From positions 310,001-374,000 of the forward strand of contig CM065883.1 in assembly GCA_033439255.1 (NCBI GenBank): a DNA stretch of 64,000 nucleotides. Direction: 5' to 3'. Position 1 is the first letter of the stretch. The number at the start of each line of letters is the position of its first letter. Made by a program: the position numbers and the translations under genes. The DNA is from Hericium rajendrae (lineage: Eukaryota > Basidiomycota > Agaricomycetes > Russulales > Hericiaceae). Positions 22,915-33,354 of this stretch are shown in pieces. The notes under the pieces were generated by a model, which worked only from the letters and a program-made list of their open reading frames with translations, made no database searches and was not told the DNA's origin.

Positions 22915-25900
22915 TCATCCAACCGGGTCATGGAGAATTTCGTCCTCGGACACCAGCCCAAGCTCGTCCACCATCTGATCCGTGATGGACGGGTCAGAGT
23001 GAATCGTGTGTAAGTGATTGGGCATCCTGCCAAAAAGATGGAAGATATGGCTGAACCGATCTGGCAGGTGTATGTGATACTGGACGGTCATAGGAATTAA
23101 TGACGCACACCCGGTGGGAAATATATCACCAACCTCAGAAGCCTGCTCCATGATACCATCGAGCCCGATGGCTTGCAATTGGTCCAAGGTCTGCTGCATC
23201 GAATTCAGCGGATCCAGTTCGATGGCCAGCGACGAGGCAGATGGACCGAGTGAGGAGGCAGTTAAGTCAAGCGAAGAAGCACTCAAGTCGAACGAGGAGG
23301 TAGACGAGTCGAGCAAAAGCGTGGGATCAAGGACGGATGAGATATCGGAGACTCATATCTGGGGTAGCATTTGACGTATGGAGGGGGTCTGGAGGAGGAA
23401 GCATGAATGTGCAGGAGTTGATCGAAGACAATGAAGGAGGCGAATCCACGTTTGAGACGGAATCATAAGCAGAGCAGACATCCTCCAGAGCCCACTTTGT
23501 AACAAGTGATCAGTATTTCGACGCACAGCGCAGGCTACGAACTCACCTCTCCCGGAGGCAGCCCATATATGGACCCATCGTGCTCTGCGCCATTGGCAGG
23601 TGTCAAGATGGCCACGGGCTCCGATGACTCATGCTGCGCAGGCTCGAGTACCGGCGACTCGTGTCGCGCAAGCCCGAATGCCGGTGACTCATTCTGCGCA
23701 AGCTCGAATGCCGGCGACTCGTTCTGCGCAAGCTCGAATGCCGGCGACTCGTTCTGCGCAGGCTTGCATGCTGATGCCTTGATCTTCTGCTTTGTTGAAT
23801 GGGGACACTTCGTCGTGGATGGACCAGCAGATGACGGAGTAGGGTGTGCGCTGGGGCCGATGTCCTTGGGCGAACCTTGCCCCGCTTTTCCCTTCTTCTG
23901 TGTCGTTGAAGTGGGAGCTGGTGGATACTTCTCACGGATCTGGTCATAGGCAGCCTTCTTCGCTGTGTTTGCCTCAAAGTCGCAGCAGGCAGATGAGAGA
24001 CAATGCTCTATCACTTTGGTCCTATTACGTTCATAACTGGAAGGAATTCAGCAAAGCATGAAACATGATGAAGAATGAGATGCGCACAACTTATCGCCAC
24101 AAGGGCAGAGCCATTTAGTATGGTCAGCTGTGTTTGGGTCTGGATTGGACATGCATTTAAGCAGTTCTTCCCACTCGCTGTGGCTTACTCTATTCACATA
24201 CTCAGAGACCATAAACCAAAAGCGTAGAAAGCATTTACGCAAAATGAGTCAAAAATGAGTTTGTTGTAATGGCGACGAAGTGACAGTCAGGCTTGCTGCA
24301 CGTGTAGCTGCCCGACTGATTCTGGAGTAAACACATGAGCATGTACCCGACTTGCATCTCGAGCTGGACCCTACCATGTGCTCGTCCAGCAACTTTCTGT
24401 CAGCCCTGCCATCAATGATAGGGGCCAGGATGCCCTGCATGAAATAGAGAGCCATTAGTTCTCGCGGCAGGCCGAATACATCAGTCTCGCCCGACTCGTC
24501 GAGGATGCCAACTCCAATATCACCGTCAATGAAATGGTCCCGGTGCGGGTCCCGATTTTCGACCACTGAGTCCTCGGGCTCGGGTTCGGTATGGGATATA
24601 CCCTGGTCCACCCATACAGGTGTCTCGACGTGCTTGCGAAAATGGAGGGGCAACGAATTCCAAGTGTCCTTCACATCACGCCCAAGCTGTTCCTCGTCCT
24701 CTTCTTCCTCAACAATCGTGTTTTTCTCGTCCAGGCGCCGTACCCATTCCTGCAAAGCCTCTGGGTCGTTGCTGTCTGGGCGAGCCGGTATGGCTCCAAG
24801 CAGCTCGACAGGCTCCGGCTGAGCATTTGGGGCATCGTCATCTGGTCCAAGCAGCTCAACTGCCTGCTCAGGGGTGATCAGCTGCAGATCTGCCTCGTCG
24901 TCAGCAGTGGGACGAGAGACTGCTGTTGAAAAACAGAGGGGAGCATGTGAGCGAAGGAATCAGGAATAAAGGAGTGAAATACCTGCTTGACGAGAGCCCG
25001 ATGCATGCGGGACAGAAGCTGGAGGAGAGGCAGAATGAGCAGGGGCCATACAGAGGAGCATGTCACTTACATGGAAGTCCTGCAGAGATCAGCTCTCTGG
25101 CGACGTCAGACGTATCATCAACGGCGCAGCTGGCAGCTGCACGAGCTTTGTAGGTATCGAAGGAGGCTGTTTTGCCGACGAGCTGTTTTTGGTACTTCCG
25201 CTTCTTCCTGTCTTTGACGCTACGCGTCACCGTACGTTTAGTGTTCACTTTCAGAGTCAAAAGCTCGTCAATCTCCTGTCGAAGCTGATAAGAAGTGAGC
25301 GGCAGATCGACGTAGGTCATATGAAATGCCATCACCGGTTGTGCAGCGTCAAGGTCAGTGCATTCGAACTTGCAGCGTTCCTTGAAGAACTCGTTGAGGT
25401 TTGACCTCACGCATTTCCACTTGCATGTTGGGGTGAATAGGGCAACGAGCTTTGGCCAAGCAGCATCAAGCTTTGCCTGAATGGAGACGAGTTTGAGGTC
25501 GCTCTGTGCAAGGCGATCAGCTACAAAGGCACGCAGAAAGTAGAACATACGTACATCGACTTCCTTCTGCTCTTCCTCATCCAGATCAAAGAGTCCTGCT
25601 TTCGCCTTCCCTTTTCCCTTGGCGCCTCCCGCTACTTGCTTTGGCTCGACAGGCGTGCAGGCCTTGAGATGCAGCAACGTGGTCACAGCGTCGCGGAACA
25701 CGTTGTGTATCCTCGTGGCTGCCTTTGACTGATGTCAGCTCACAAAGGTCGGAGTGATGAGCAGAACGTACCTTGGAAAGCCCTTCATTTGCTCCGTCAC
25801 CATGCAGTTCGCCAAGCCGGATAGATACCAGTGGAATATTCTCCATATTGCAAGAATAATGAGTCGTGAAGATGTACTCCTGCTGTTTGTGGCCAAGGAT

Positions 25901-27840
25901 GAGGGCAGCCAATTGTTTGCCCATCATGATACCATACTGGGTATGACATCAACAGAAGCTAAAGGGTAGGAAAATGAATGTGCTCACATGGTCGGCTGCG
26001 CCACGACGAAAGCATGCAGAACCGCCAGCCGGAAGTCCCGCTTCGACGGAGAGGTACCGGAAAGACCTTGAAATGTAAGCCGCTAATGTGGGCTCATCCG
26101 TGAGGTGCATCCCGCCCTCATCAGATTTTAGAAACCTGATGATTGGCACGATGTGAGCCGAGCCAATAGCCAAAGTCAAGTCGAACTCACAATGGCTCTT
26201 CAAGTTTATTTTCATCAATGTCGAGGGTTGAACTTTCGCTCGTGTAGATATCTTCAAGGGTCTAAACCGAGCATCAGAGTGGGTGGCGCGGCATGCCAAT
26301 CAACAGCGTACCATGTCCGCAAAGCAATTGCGGCTCCAGAGATAAGCAATGAGCCAGAGCGTAACGTCAAAGATGACATTGTGAGCGTTGACGACCGATT
26401 CTAACGTGTAGAACTCCTCCTTTCCTTTTGCGCCGGTGTTATGGCCCTGAGATCGCATTGAGATGAATGAACACGTTGGATAACCGAGCAACGTACCTTC
26501 CACTCCGTGACGTGCAACTTGACGATGAAGTTCATGGCTCCGACACGTTCGATTTTGACGTGCTTGAGCTTCATATACTAGAGGAATGGTGAGCACAGCG
26601 ACAATATGAAAGCCGCACTTGTACCTTCTGATTGGCCCGGAACTGTTTCGCACATGCAGCAAGAGAGCTCGAACGCGTGCCCAGATAGAAAGAGATGAGG
26701 ATCGCCGAGACCGTTTGCAGCCGCACTTGGCGTCCACGTTCATGAGAGGCCTTCATCGCGCACGCGATCATCATTTGCACTTCCGCACGACCAAAGTAGT
26801 GTACGGGATTTCGAGTTCGGTCGAGCTGAAAGTCATTGACGACTGGAATGGATATGAGCGACAGCGCAGGGGTTGAACAGGATGGCTCACGTTGTGACAC
26901 TTCATCTTCAAGTTGGTCGTGCAGATGCCGAGTCACGAGTACTGAGATCCCGGCAGATTCTCCCGTCACCTTGTTGTATGTATGCTTCAAGATGGCATGG
27001 ATGAGGTTCGTCTGCCAACCACGAAGGGTGACGGCCTTGATGTATTGTGCGCCCTTGATCCCAGGTGTCGTCATCACCTGGATATCCAGATGTCAGATGT
27101 GGACGTGCATACGAGCATCAACGACGTACCCGCAACCGCAGGAAAGTGGTTGCAAACGAGACGACGACATCGTCAGTCCAGTACTCGCTTTCAGGGACCC
27201 GAGGCATCTGTCCTGTATCCATATATTCTTCGAGGAGGATCTGCCAGTTGACAATGATGGCATGGCGTTTGGCGCGCGTCGAGGGATTCTGGACATCCTT
27301 CTCCAGAAGCGAAATGCGCTGGATCTCGCCCAGGGTCTCGCTCATTGTCTGGCCTGTTTCTGTTAGTTGTCCCAGTGCAGCGCGGAGCTGGACCTTCCGC
27401 TTCGCGATGACATTGCGGTCCACTGTGGGAGGAGCGGGAGGACCTTGCGGATGTGCAGAACGCCCTGGAAACACGGGAGTGGGGGCAGCGGTGGCAGCAG
27501 CGGCGGCGGCGGCGGCGGGAGCAGGATCGCCTCCGAGCTGGTGCTGGACACCAGCTGCAAGGTGAGCAGCTGGGATGCTGGACATCTTGCCGAGGTAGGC
27601 AAACCTGTCGTTTCGAGCACGAGAGCCGGCGCCGATGCCCGTTACAGACCCCTGGTGGCTGGTCGGGTTGTTCATCACGTTGAGGCGTGCAACACCGCTG
27701 ACGGTGCCCGCTTCACGAGCGCTCTGAAGGGCAGCATGCGATGAACCAGGCTTGGTGGAAGGTGAGCACGCAGACAGGAATGGGCGATAGTAAGGACTTA
27801 CATTGTCCTGGGGACGAGGGAAAGGATGGGGAGGGGCCAT
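22915..27840 (-). CDS. Crypton-like tyrosine recombinase with C-terminal zinc fingers (multi-exon)
   Basis: Likely DNA recombinase of a mobile element. The start ATG at 27838-27840 (MAPPHPFPRPQDN) precedes an Ala/Pro-rich N-terminal region. The recombinase core shows YFGRAEVQMMIACAMKASHE then ISFYLGTRSSSLAACAK (box I Arg, about 26674). Further on come GLPAGGSACFRRGAADHV (box II Arg) and LAALILGHKQQEYIFTTHYS (His about 25890, Tyr about 25858). A Lys-rich helical region (VKDRKKRKYQKQL) follows, then a classical C2H2 finger across a splice (CSKPDC...FLTH|FAVSH: C-x4-C-x12-H-x4-H). A second Cys/His cluster (CPCGDK, then HCLSSAC), a 30-bp-repeat-encoded Gln/Asn/Ser tract and an acidic Ser/Leu tail end the protein. 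Exon edges are approximate; the last exon (22915-23316) is less sure. Confidence 0.7.
23626..23775 (+). repeat. 30-bp minisatellite, five units
   Basis: Five head-to-tail 30-bp units lie at 23626, 23656, 23686, 23716 and 23746. Units 3 and 4 are nearly identical and the outer units are more diverged. On the minus strand they encode a ten-residue repeat (QNESPAFELA and variants) inside the C-terminal region of the recombinase gene. Confidence 0.93.
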
Positions 27841-28015
27841 GCACAGGGGGGAAGGGGGGGAGGCTGTATGCGCAGGGGAGGGACGAGGGAGATATATGCG
27901 GGGAGGAGGGACGAGAGAGATATATGCGGGGGGCGTCTAAACTCCGCACACAAAACGGACGTGTCGCGTCGCGCTTCTCCCTCCCGTACCATCATCATCT
28001 CTTGCTTCTTCGCCC
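27841..28015. promoter_or_regulatory. Bidirectional promoter with a duplicated 27-bp box
   Basis: This 175-bp interval separates the divergent starts of the recombinase gene and the small coiled-coil gene. It contains two direct copies of a GGAGGGACGAG-AGATATATGCGGGG box (about 27875-27901 and 27905-27931), each with a TATATA-like core. The duplicated box is an obvious candidate for shared regulation; this role is inferred. Confidence 0.5.
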
Positions 28016-28347
28016 ATGGACCGTCGTCCCACTGTAGCTGAACCCTCTTCCAAGCGCCCGCGTTTGGATGAAGAAAGGTCTAATCTGGCTGGCTGCTGAC
28101 CCGGCATATGGCTGATGTATCTGATAGGTCCGGGTTGCTTGATGCGGAGGCGATGAAAGAACTTGTTAAAGGCGCGCAGAAGCTGCTGACGTTTATGGCA
28201 CGCGTCGAGATCACCAAGGCACGCATCCACCTGCAGACCGTCGAAGCTGAAACAAAGAAGCTGGAGGCGGAGTCGCGCTTGTTAGAACAGAAGAGCAAAC
28301 ACGGAGGCGACGACCGTCGCGGCGGGTCGAGCGGGAGTTTCTTTTGA
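28016..28347 (+). CDS. Small coiled-coil protein, function unknown
   Basis: Two exons, 28016-28077 and 28128-28347, join in frame (GAA AG|G TCC) to give 93 residues. The N-terminus MDRRPTVAEPSSKRPRLDEE contains KRPR, a possible nuclear localisation signal. The rest is a highly charged helix (EAMKELVKGAQKLLTFMARV, HLQTVEAETKKLEAESRLLE) with heptad spacing, ending in a Gly/Ser tail. No family recognised. Because it starts 175 bp from the recombinase start on the opposite strand and lies between the tRNA-Thr repeats, it could be a cargo gene of that element. Confidence 0.65.
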
Positions 28348-28595
28348 GTAGTGGCCTGTTCCATGTAACAGTATACCCATGTAACGACGTGTTGCCGTGG
28401 CCGTGGGGCAAGAGTCCCGAGTAGCCAATACATCAGGATCCGCCTCCGCGCACATGAGAGCATCCCGGCAGCAGTAAGATGGAGGAAGGCCCTGAAATGA
28501 ATTTAAACATAGGCGGGCGCAAGCCACGGGTAGAAAGGGTGGTAATGTATCGAGCGGCACGCGAAGGAGCTCTAAGCACCGGGGGAGGGTGAGTG

Positions 28596-28930
28596 CGCTA
28601 CGCTGTATCTATGGATGCCGTTCAGTCGGGGTTGACGTCCTCCACTTGGAGGATTTGCACATATTTGGAAGTCGCTCACCAAAACGTCGCTCCGGCTGTT
28701 CCTTGAGAAGGCGTCGCAGTATGGGCTCATGGGTTTGCAGTGCATTTGTGGTGTCGCCGACGGCGCTACGCTATAGCTATGGATGCCGTCCAGTCGGGGC
28801 TGGACGTCCTCTACTTGGGTGATCTACACATATTTTGAAAATCGCTCACCGAGTATGTCGCTCCAGGCCGCTCCTCGAGACGTGGCAGCGTTAGTTCATC
28901 CGATGCGGGTCCATACATTTGTTGCTTTGC
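28596..28930 (+). repeat. 168-bp direct repeat, two diverged copies
   Basis: Copy 1 starts GCGCTACGCTGTATCTATGG (28596) and copy 2 GCGCTACGCTATAGCTATGG (28764). Both continue through GATGCCGT-CAGTCGGGG, ACTTGG-GGAT, a CACATATTTGGAA-like stretch and TCGCTCACC. A related ACTTG...TTTGGGA-GCGCTCACC segment recurs near 31265 and 31950, so this belongs to the wider repeat family to the right. No coding content is seen in 28348-29112. Confidence 0.8.
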
Positions 28931-29112
28931 GCCGGCGCGTACGACGCGTTGTCCGGTGCTGTTCGAGGTGTAGAATCTAGCAGTCGACAATATGTCGTGG
29001 TCTTCTTGGCTGACCGTGACAGTTTGTTCATTGAGGACTTGGCAGTCGAAGACGTGGTTACAAACTGTTTGTACTGCACGGATGTCTAGAAGCGTGGGAC
29101 AATAAAGTATAA

Positions 29113-29199
29113 GCCCTCTTAGCTCAGAGGTAGAGCGCATCACTAGTAAGCCTAAAGGCCGATAATGATGAGGTCACTTGATCGATCCAGGTAGGGGGC
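29113..29199 (+). tRNA. tRNA-Thr (AGU) with a 16-nt intron
   Basis: Cloverleaf is readable by eye. Acceptor stem GCCCTCT/AGGGGGC has seven pairs with one T-G. The D arm is GCTC...GAGC and the anticodon stem CATCA/TGATG. Anticodon loop is CTAGTAA, anticodon AGT. An intron of 16 nt (29149-29164) sits after the base following the anticodon, the canonical site. The T stem ACTTG/CAGGT encloses the loop ATCGATC, with A instead of the usual T at position 54, but the B-box consensus GWTCRANNC is met. A T6 run at 29213-29218 fits Pol III termination. Confidence 0.87.
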
Positions 29200-29212
29200 A
29201 AGTGCTTATGGC

Positions 29213-29218
29213 TTTTTT
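29213..29218 (+). terminator. Pol III terminator of tRNA-Thr
   Basis: Run of six T fourteen bases after the tRNA 3' end, the usual RNA polymerase III stop signal. Confidence 0.75.
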
Positions 29219-31413
29219 GCGCGGCCCCGGTCCCCTCACGAGGGATCGCTGCACGTTATCACATTGCAAGGCAGTGCGAATTTCTATATTTTTCTCAACG
29301 ACTCAACGACAGTATGGCAGCGGCGGGTGCTCGACAGCATGGAAGGCTGAGGATGCTAGATACTAACTAGTCTCCGAGCAGACCTTACACAGAAGAAAGT
29401 CGTTCTGTGTTTAAGAGATACTAACGACAGCGCCGGCTGAACCCGCGACCTGCAGCCGAGCCTTGAGCCAACTTGCATCGAACGTTCCACGTTCGTCGGC
29501 ATGCACGAAAACGTACAATTTGACGGACATGACCGGCAGCATCGATACAAACTATTTATGAAGTCAGACTCTACTTTTCGTGTGATTTACGCTGGCAATG
29601 ATTGACTTTGTTACGAGGTAGCGACACGCAAGGCCGAGCGGTAACAGCGTGTTGAGCAGGGTGGCCAGGCTGATAGACGCGATAAGTCGTGGCGAAAGAA
29701 GAGGCACGCACGCCGCAGAATGGGATGCCGGTGACAGTGATTGGTGCAGTGCAGATGTGACACGATGATTACCTGCACTGGGAGATGGAACGAGAAAGGA
29801 ATGCGTCGTTGACGGTGAAGTGGACGCGTTGACCCAAGCAGGACCGCGGCACGGTCTATGACACAGAGAAAGACCGGCATGGCTTAGCGCGGCGAAGACA
29901 GAGTCGCGCGGATGGAAATGATGGTGACGACGAACGGGACTAGTGATGGCAACGATGCGACGCGCGACGAGCTACAGCAGTAATGGGTCGGGAGGTCGAG
30001 CTCGACACGTCGCCCGGACGAGAATGATGTGACGATGGCGAGCAGGAGTGATAGCGTTGAAGAGCGGGAGAGACAGCGATGAGCGGGGGTAGCGGCGACG
30101 GTGATGGCGACAAGCAGGGACGGCGATGGCGCCCAGCAGCCGACTAGCAGAAGATGCGCGCAAATGAGAGTGACGGTGACGTTGACAATGACGGGCGAAC
30201 CACAAATGAGAGCGACGCGATGATGACGCGACGTGCGCCTTCTAGACTGGCAGTGGGAGATGGAGCTCTGGAGCATCGAAAAGGAATGCGTTGACGTTGA
30301 ACTTGAGGGTCGACACGTTGACGGCCTGAGCAAGAGCATCAAAGGTTGTAGTAACTCGCTAGAGGAAACGGCGTTGACGAGCGAGAAACAAGAAATCAGC
30401 GGAACTGGCGGACACGGCCGATGCAAGGTTGCGCAAAGCAGACAGTGGAGTAGTTAATGTCCTGCTCAATGAGAAAGACGATCTGCACCACGCCAATGTC
30501 ATCTTGGCCGAAGGGGAGTGATCTTGATGAATGAGTTGCCACTGTCGGTGTGATCGAACAGGCGTGACCTTGCATGAGGTGCAGAGTGGGCGATCAAACG
30601 GAGCAAACTGCATGAGATTTCGCCGAATCACAGCCCAAAGGCGCACGACGCAGTAGCCAAATGCAGGGATTGAACTCGTCGGACAGGAAAAGATTGTGAT
30701 GGAGGACCATCCAGCATGAGTAGCATGATGGAAAGGCGTGGCATGCTGACTGTTCGCATGTATGAGCCTTAGATCTGGAAATTTAGACCTGGGAATCGAA
30801 TTGTCTATACGCACAGGTAATGACAGCGAAGCGTGGATTGCTGAGATATTTGGGGGGGGAGGCGCGGGGGCGCGAGGGGGCACGTGAAGAATACACGTGA
30901 CCACAGTCATAACCACGCCGCAAAGCCCGCAGCACATCCTGCTGCTATATCCCCAGAACCCCGAGTGATTCGCAACGTAGAGAAGCCGGGTATGAACGCT
31001 ATCCAACCTGTTCCCAGGTTTTCAGCACCACAGCCCCTCTACGCGCGAACGCTAATGTTTTGAGAACATGAGTGAAACAAACATCGGAATAGACAGTAAT
31101 CAACTTTGTTACGAGGTCCCGAGACGTGTCGCGCGTCGCTTACGATGCGACGCAATGTGAACAAGGTCGGGCGAAGGAAGCACGAGATAGCTGGCATGGC
31201 GAAGGTGAAGAGGCAGTGTCGATGAACGCATACACGCCTTGCGGGCCTGAACATGCACATCCCGCACTTGTACTTGTTTGGGATAGCGCTCACCGATATT
31301 CCCTCGCAGCGTTGCAGGGTACCAGCGAAGACGAATATCCCCACGGCAGTCCCAATATGGAAGAAGGCAGGATTGCGGGTGAAGGTGAAGAAGTGCGGGA
31401 CATTCACATACCA

Positions 31414-31449
31414 GCTTTCTTAGCTCAGAGGTAGAGTGCATCACTAGTA
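31414..31449 (+). repeat. tRNA-Thr 5' half, second truncated copy
   Basis: These 36 bases match the 5' half of the intact tRNA-Thr at 29113 with three mismatches (GCTTTCT for GCCCTCT and GTGCA for GCGCA). Similarity again stops right after CTAGTA. It is embedded in the dispersed repeat cluster. A further trace (GCCCTCT at 32097) lies in the corresponding place of a sister repeat. Confidence 0.75.
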
Positions 31450-32923
31450 TTTTTATGCAGGGTACGGGGGGTCGTGATCTGTTCGAAACAGCGATGTATG
31501 CTAGGCAAGATGGTGTCGGCCACGGCCACGGTGCGGAGCCTGAAGAAAGGCATGGAGAAAGATCGCATAGCGAAGGCGCGCGGACGGGCATGACGGTGAG
31601 GGTGACCGGCGAACCGCAAACGGGAGTGAGTTGACGCGACGCACGCCTAACGAGAAGGAATGCGTTGACGAACGACAGGCATGGACGTAGCGGGTCGGGG
31701 AGTCGACATGATGACAGCCCCAAGCGGGAGAACTCCACGGTTGCAGCACAGCGAAAGACTGGCGTGGTGTGGCGAATGAAGGAACGCGCGGATGGGAACG
31801 ATGGTGAGGGCAACGACGCGATCCGCGACGAACTATGGGAATGATTGGGGTGGGACGCGCAGAAATGTGACGGCGATGACGAGCGGGAAGGATGGTGATG
31901 AGCAGGGGTGGTGGTGGGAATGAGGGCGGGGCTGAACATGCACATCCCGCACTTGGAGGATTTGTACTTGTTTGGGAAGCCGCTCACTTCGCAGCCCTGC
32001 CGTCAGCGAAGATGAATATCTCCGCGGCAGTCACAATATGGGAACAATGCGGGGCGTGCCAGCGCGGGCAACTGCGTGCGGGACATTCACGTACCAGCCC
32101 TCTAAGCAGAATGCGAGGCAAGACGGTGTCGATCACGGGCACAGCGACTATCAAAGCAAGAACAAGCAGGAAGTGTCTCTAGATTCTAGCATGGTGACCA
32201 AGTGTACATACGAAGCGTCCAGTCAGGCCCGCGGCACCACTACTGGTAACAGCATGTCGAGCAGGGTGGCCAAGCTGAGAGACGCGATAGGTGGTCGGCC
32301 GGAAAATCAAATCGACCCTTGCAACGACAGCCCAAGTGAAAGCATTAAAGGAGCAGAGTGGCATGGTAATTCAGTACAGACAACGGCGAGCAGGATGGTC
32401 GCAAAGGGCAGCGAAGGTGAAGCATCGCCGACAGTGAGAAACGTGAAGGTACGGAGAATTGTCGTATGGTGAAAGAAGAGGGGCACAGATGGGAGTGACG
32501 GTGATGGCGACTGACGAACCGCAAATGAGAGTGAGGCGACGATGACGTGCACCTTCCAGAAGGAATGCGTTGACCTGATGGATCGAGGAGCCGACGCGTT
32601 GACAGCCCGAGCGGGAGCGCGACACGGTTGCGGCGTGGCCTTGGGCGTGGCGTGGCGAAGGCAGAGTCAGGCGGATGGGAGTGATGGTGACGACGAACGG
32701 GACTAGTGATGGCAACGACGTGACCCATGACGAGCTACAGAAAAGTAGGAGTGGAGATCGAGCTCGATAGCGACGTCACGCGGACAAGAGTGATGCGGCA
32801 TTGACGAGCGGGAGAGACAGCGACGAGGACGATGACGAGCGGGAGACAGTGACGAGCAGGAGTGACGGCGACGAGCGTAACGTCGTAACGACGGTGCCCA
32901 GCAGCTGACTGGAGCAATCCCCA

Positions 32924-32972
32924 GGGCGCGGGGCCGCGCTCGGCTACGCCTCGCTTCGGCCCCCCGCGCCCG
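32924..32972. repeat. GC-rich hairpin
   Basis: An arm GGCGCGGGGCCG is followed about 20 bases later by its near-complement CGGCCCCCCGCGCC. This would form a strong stem-loop inside the repeat cluster. Confidence 0.75.
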
Positions 32973-33304
32973 GATCGTGGTGAACCGCTGTAAGAATTTG
33001 AAGCACGGCACGGTGGGCGGATGGGAGGGACAGTAATGACGAACGGGACTAGCGGGACGACGTGATCCGCGATGAGCTACTGGGTCAGGAGGTCGAGCTC
33101 AACACGTCGTGCGGACGAGAATGACGCGAGGAAGACGAGCAGGGGGAGACAGCGTTGATGAGAGACAGCGACAAGGGGTGACGATGACGAGCGGGAGACA
33201 GTGACGAGCAGGGGTGACGGCGATGGTGGGTGACGGCAAGGTGACGGTGACGACGCGCCTTCGGGGAATCCCGAGTGGCCTGGGGTGAGGGGTATCGCCC
33301 ACCA

Positions 33305-33354
33305 GCCGACTTGAACGCGCCCTGCGGATTGAGGTCAGTCGTTCAAGTCGGCTA
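33305..33354. repeat. Perfect 14-bp inverted repeat
   Basis: AGCCGACTTGAACG and CGTTCAAGTCGGCT are perfect inverted copies separated by about 22 bases, at the right edge of the repeat cluster. A poly-T stretch follows about 30 bases later. Confidence 0.85.

Noticed and set aside
23626-23775. Regular 30-bp repeats as a CRISPR array
   Set aside because: No unique spacers between units, units translate in frame, and the genome is eukaryotic.
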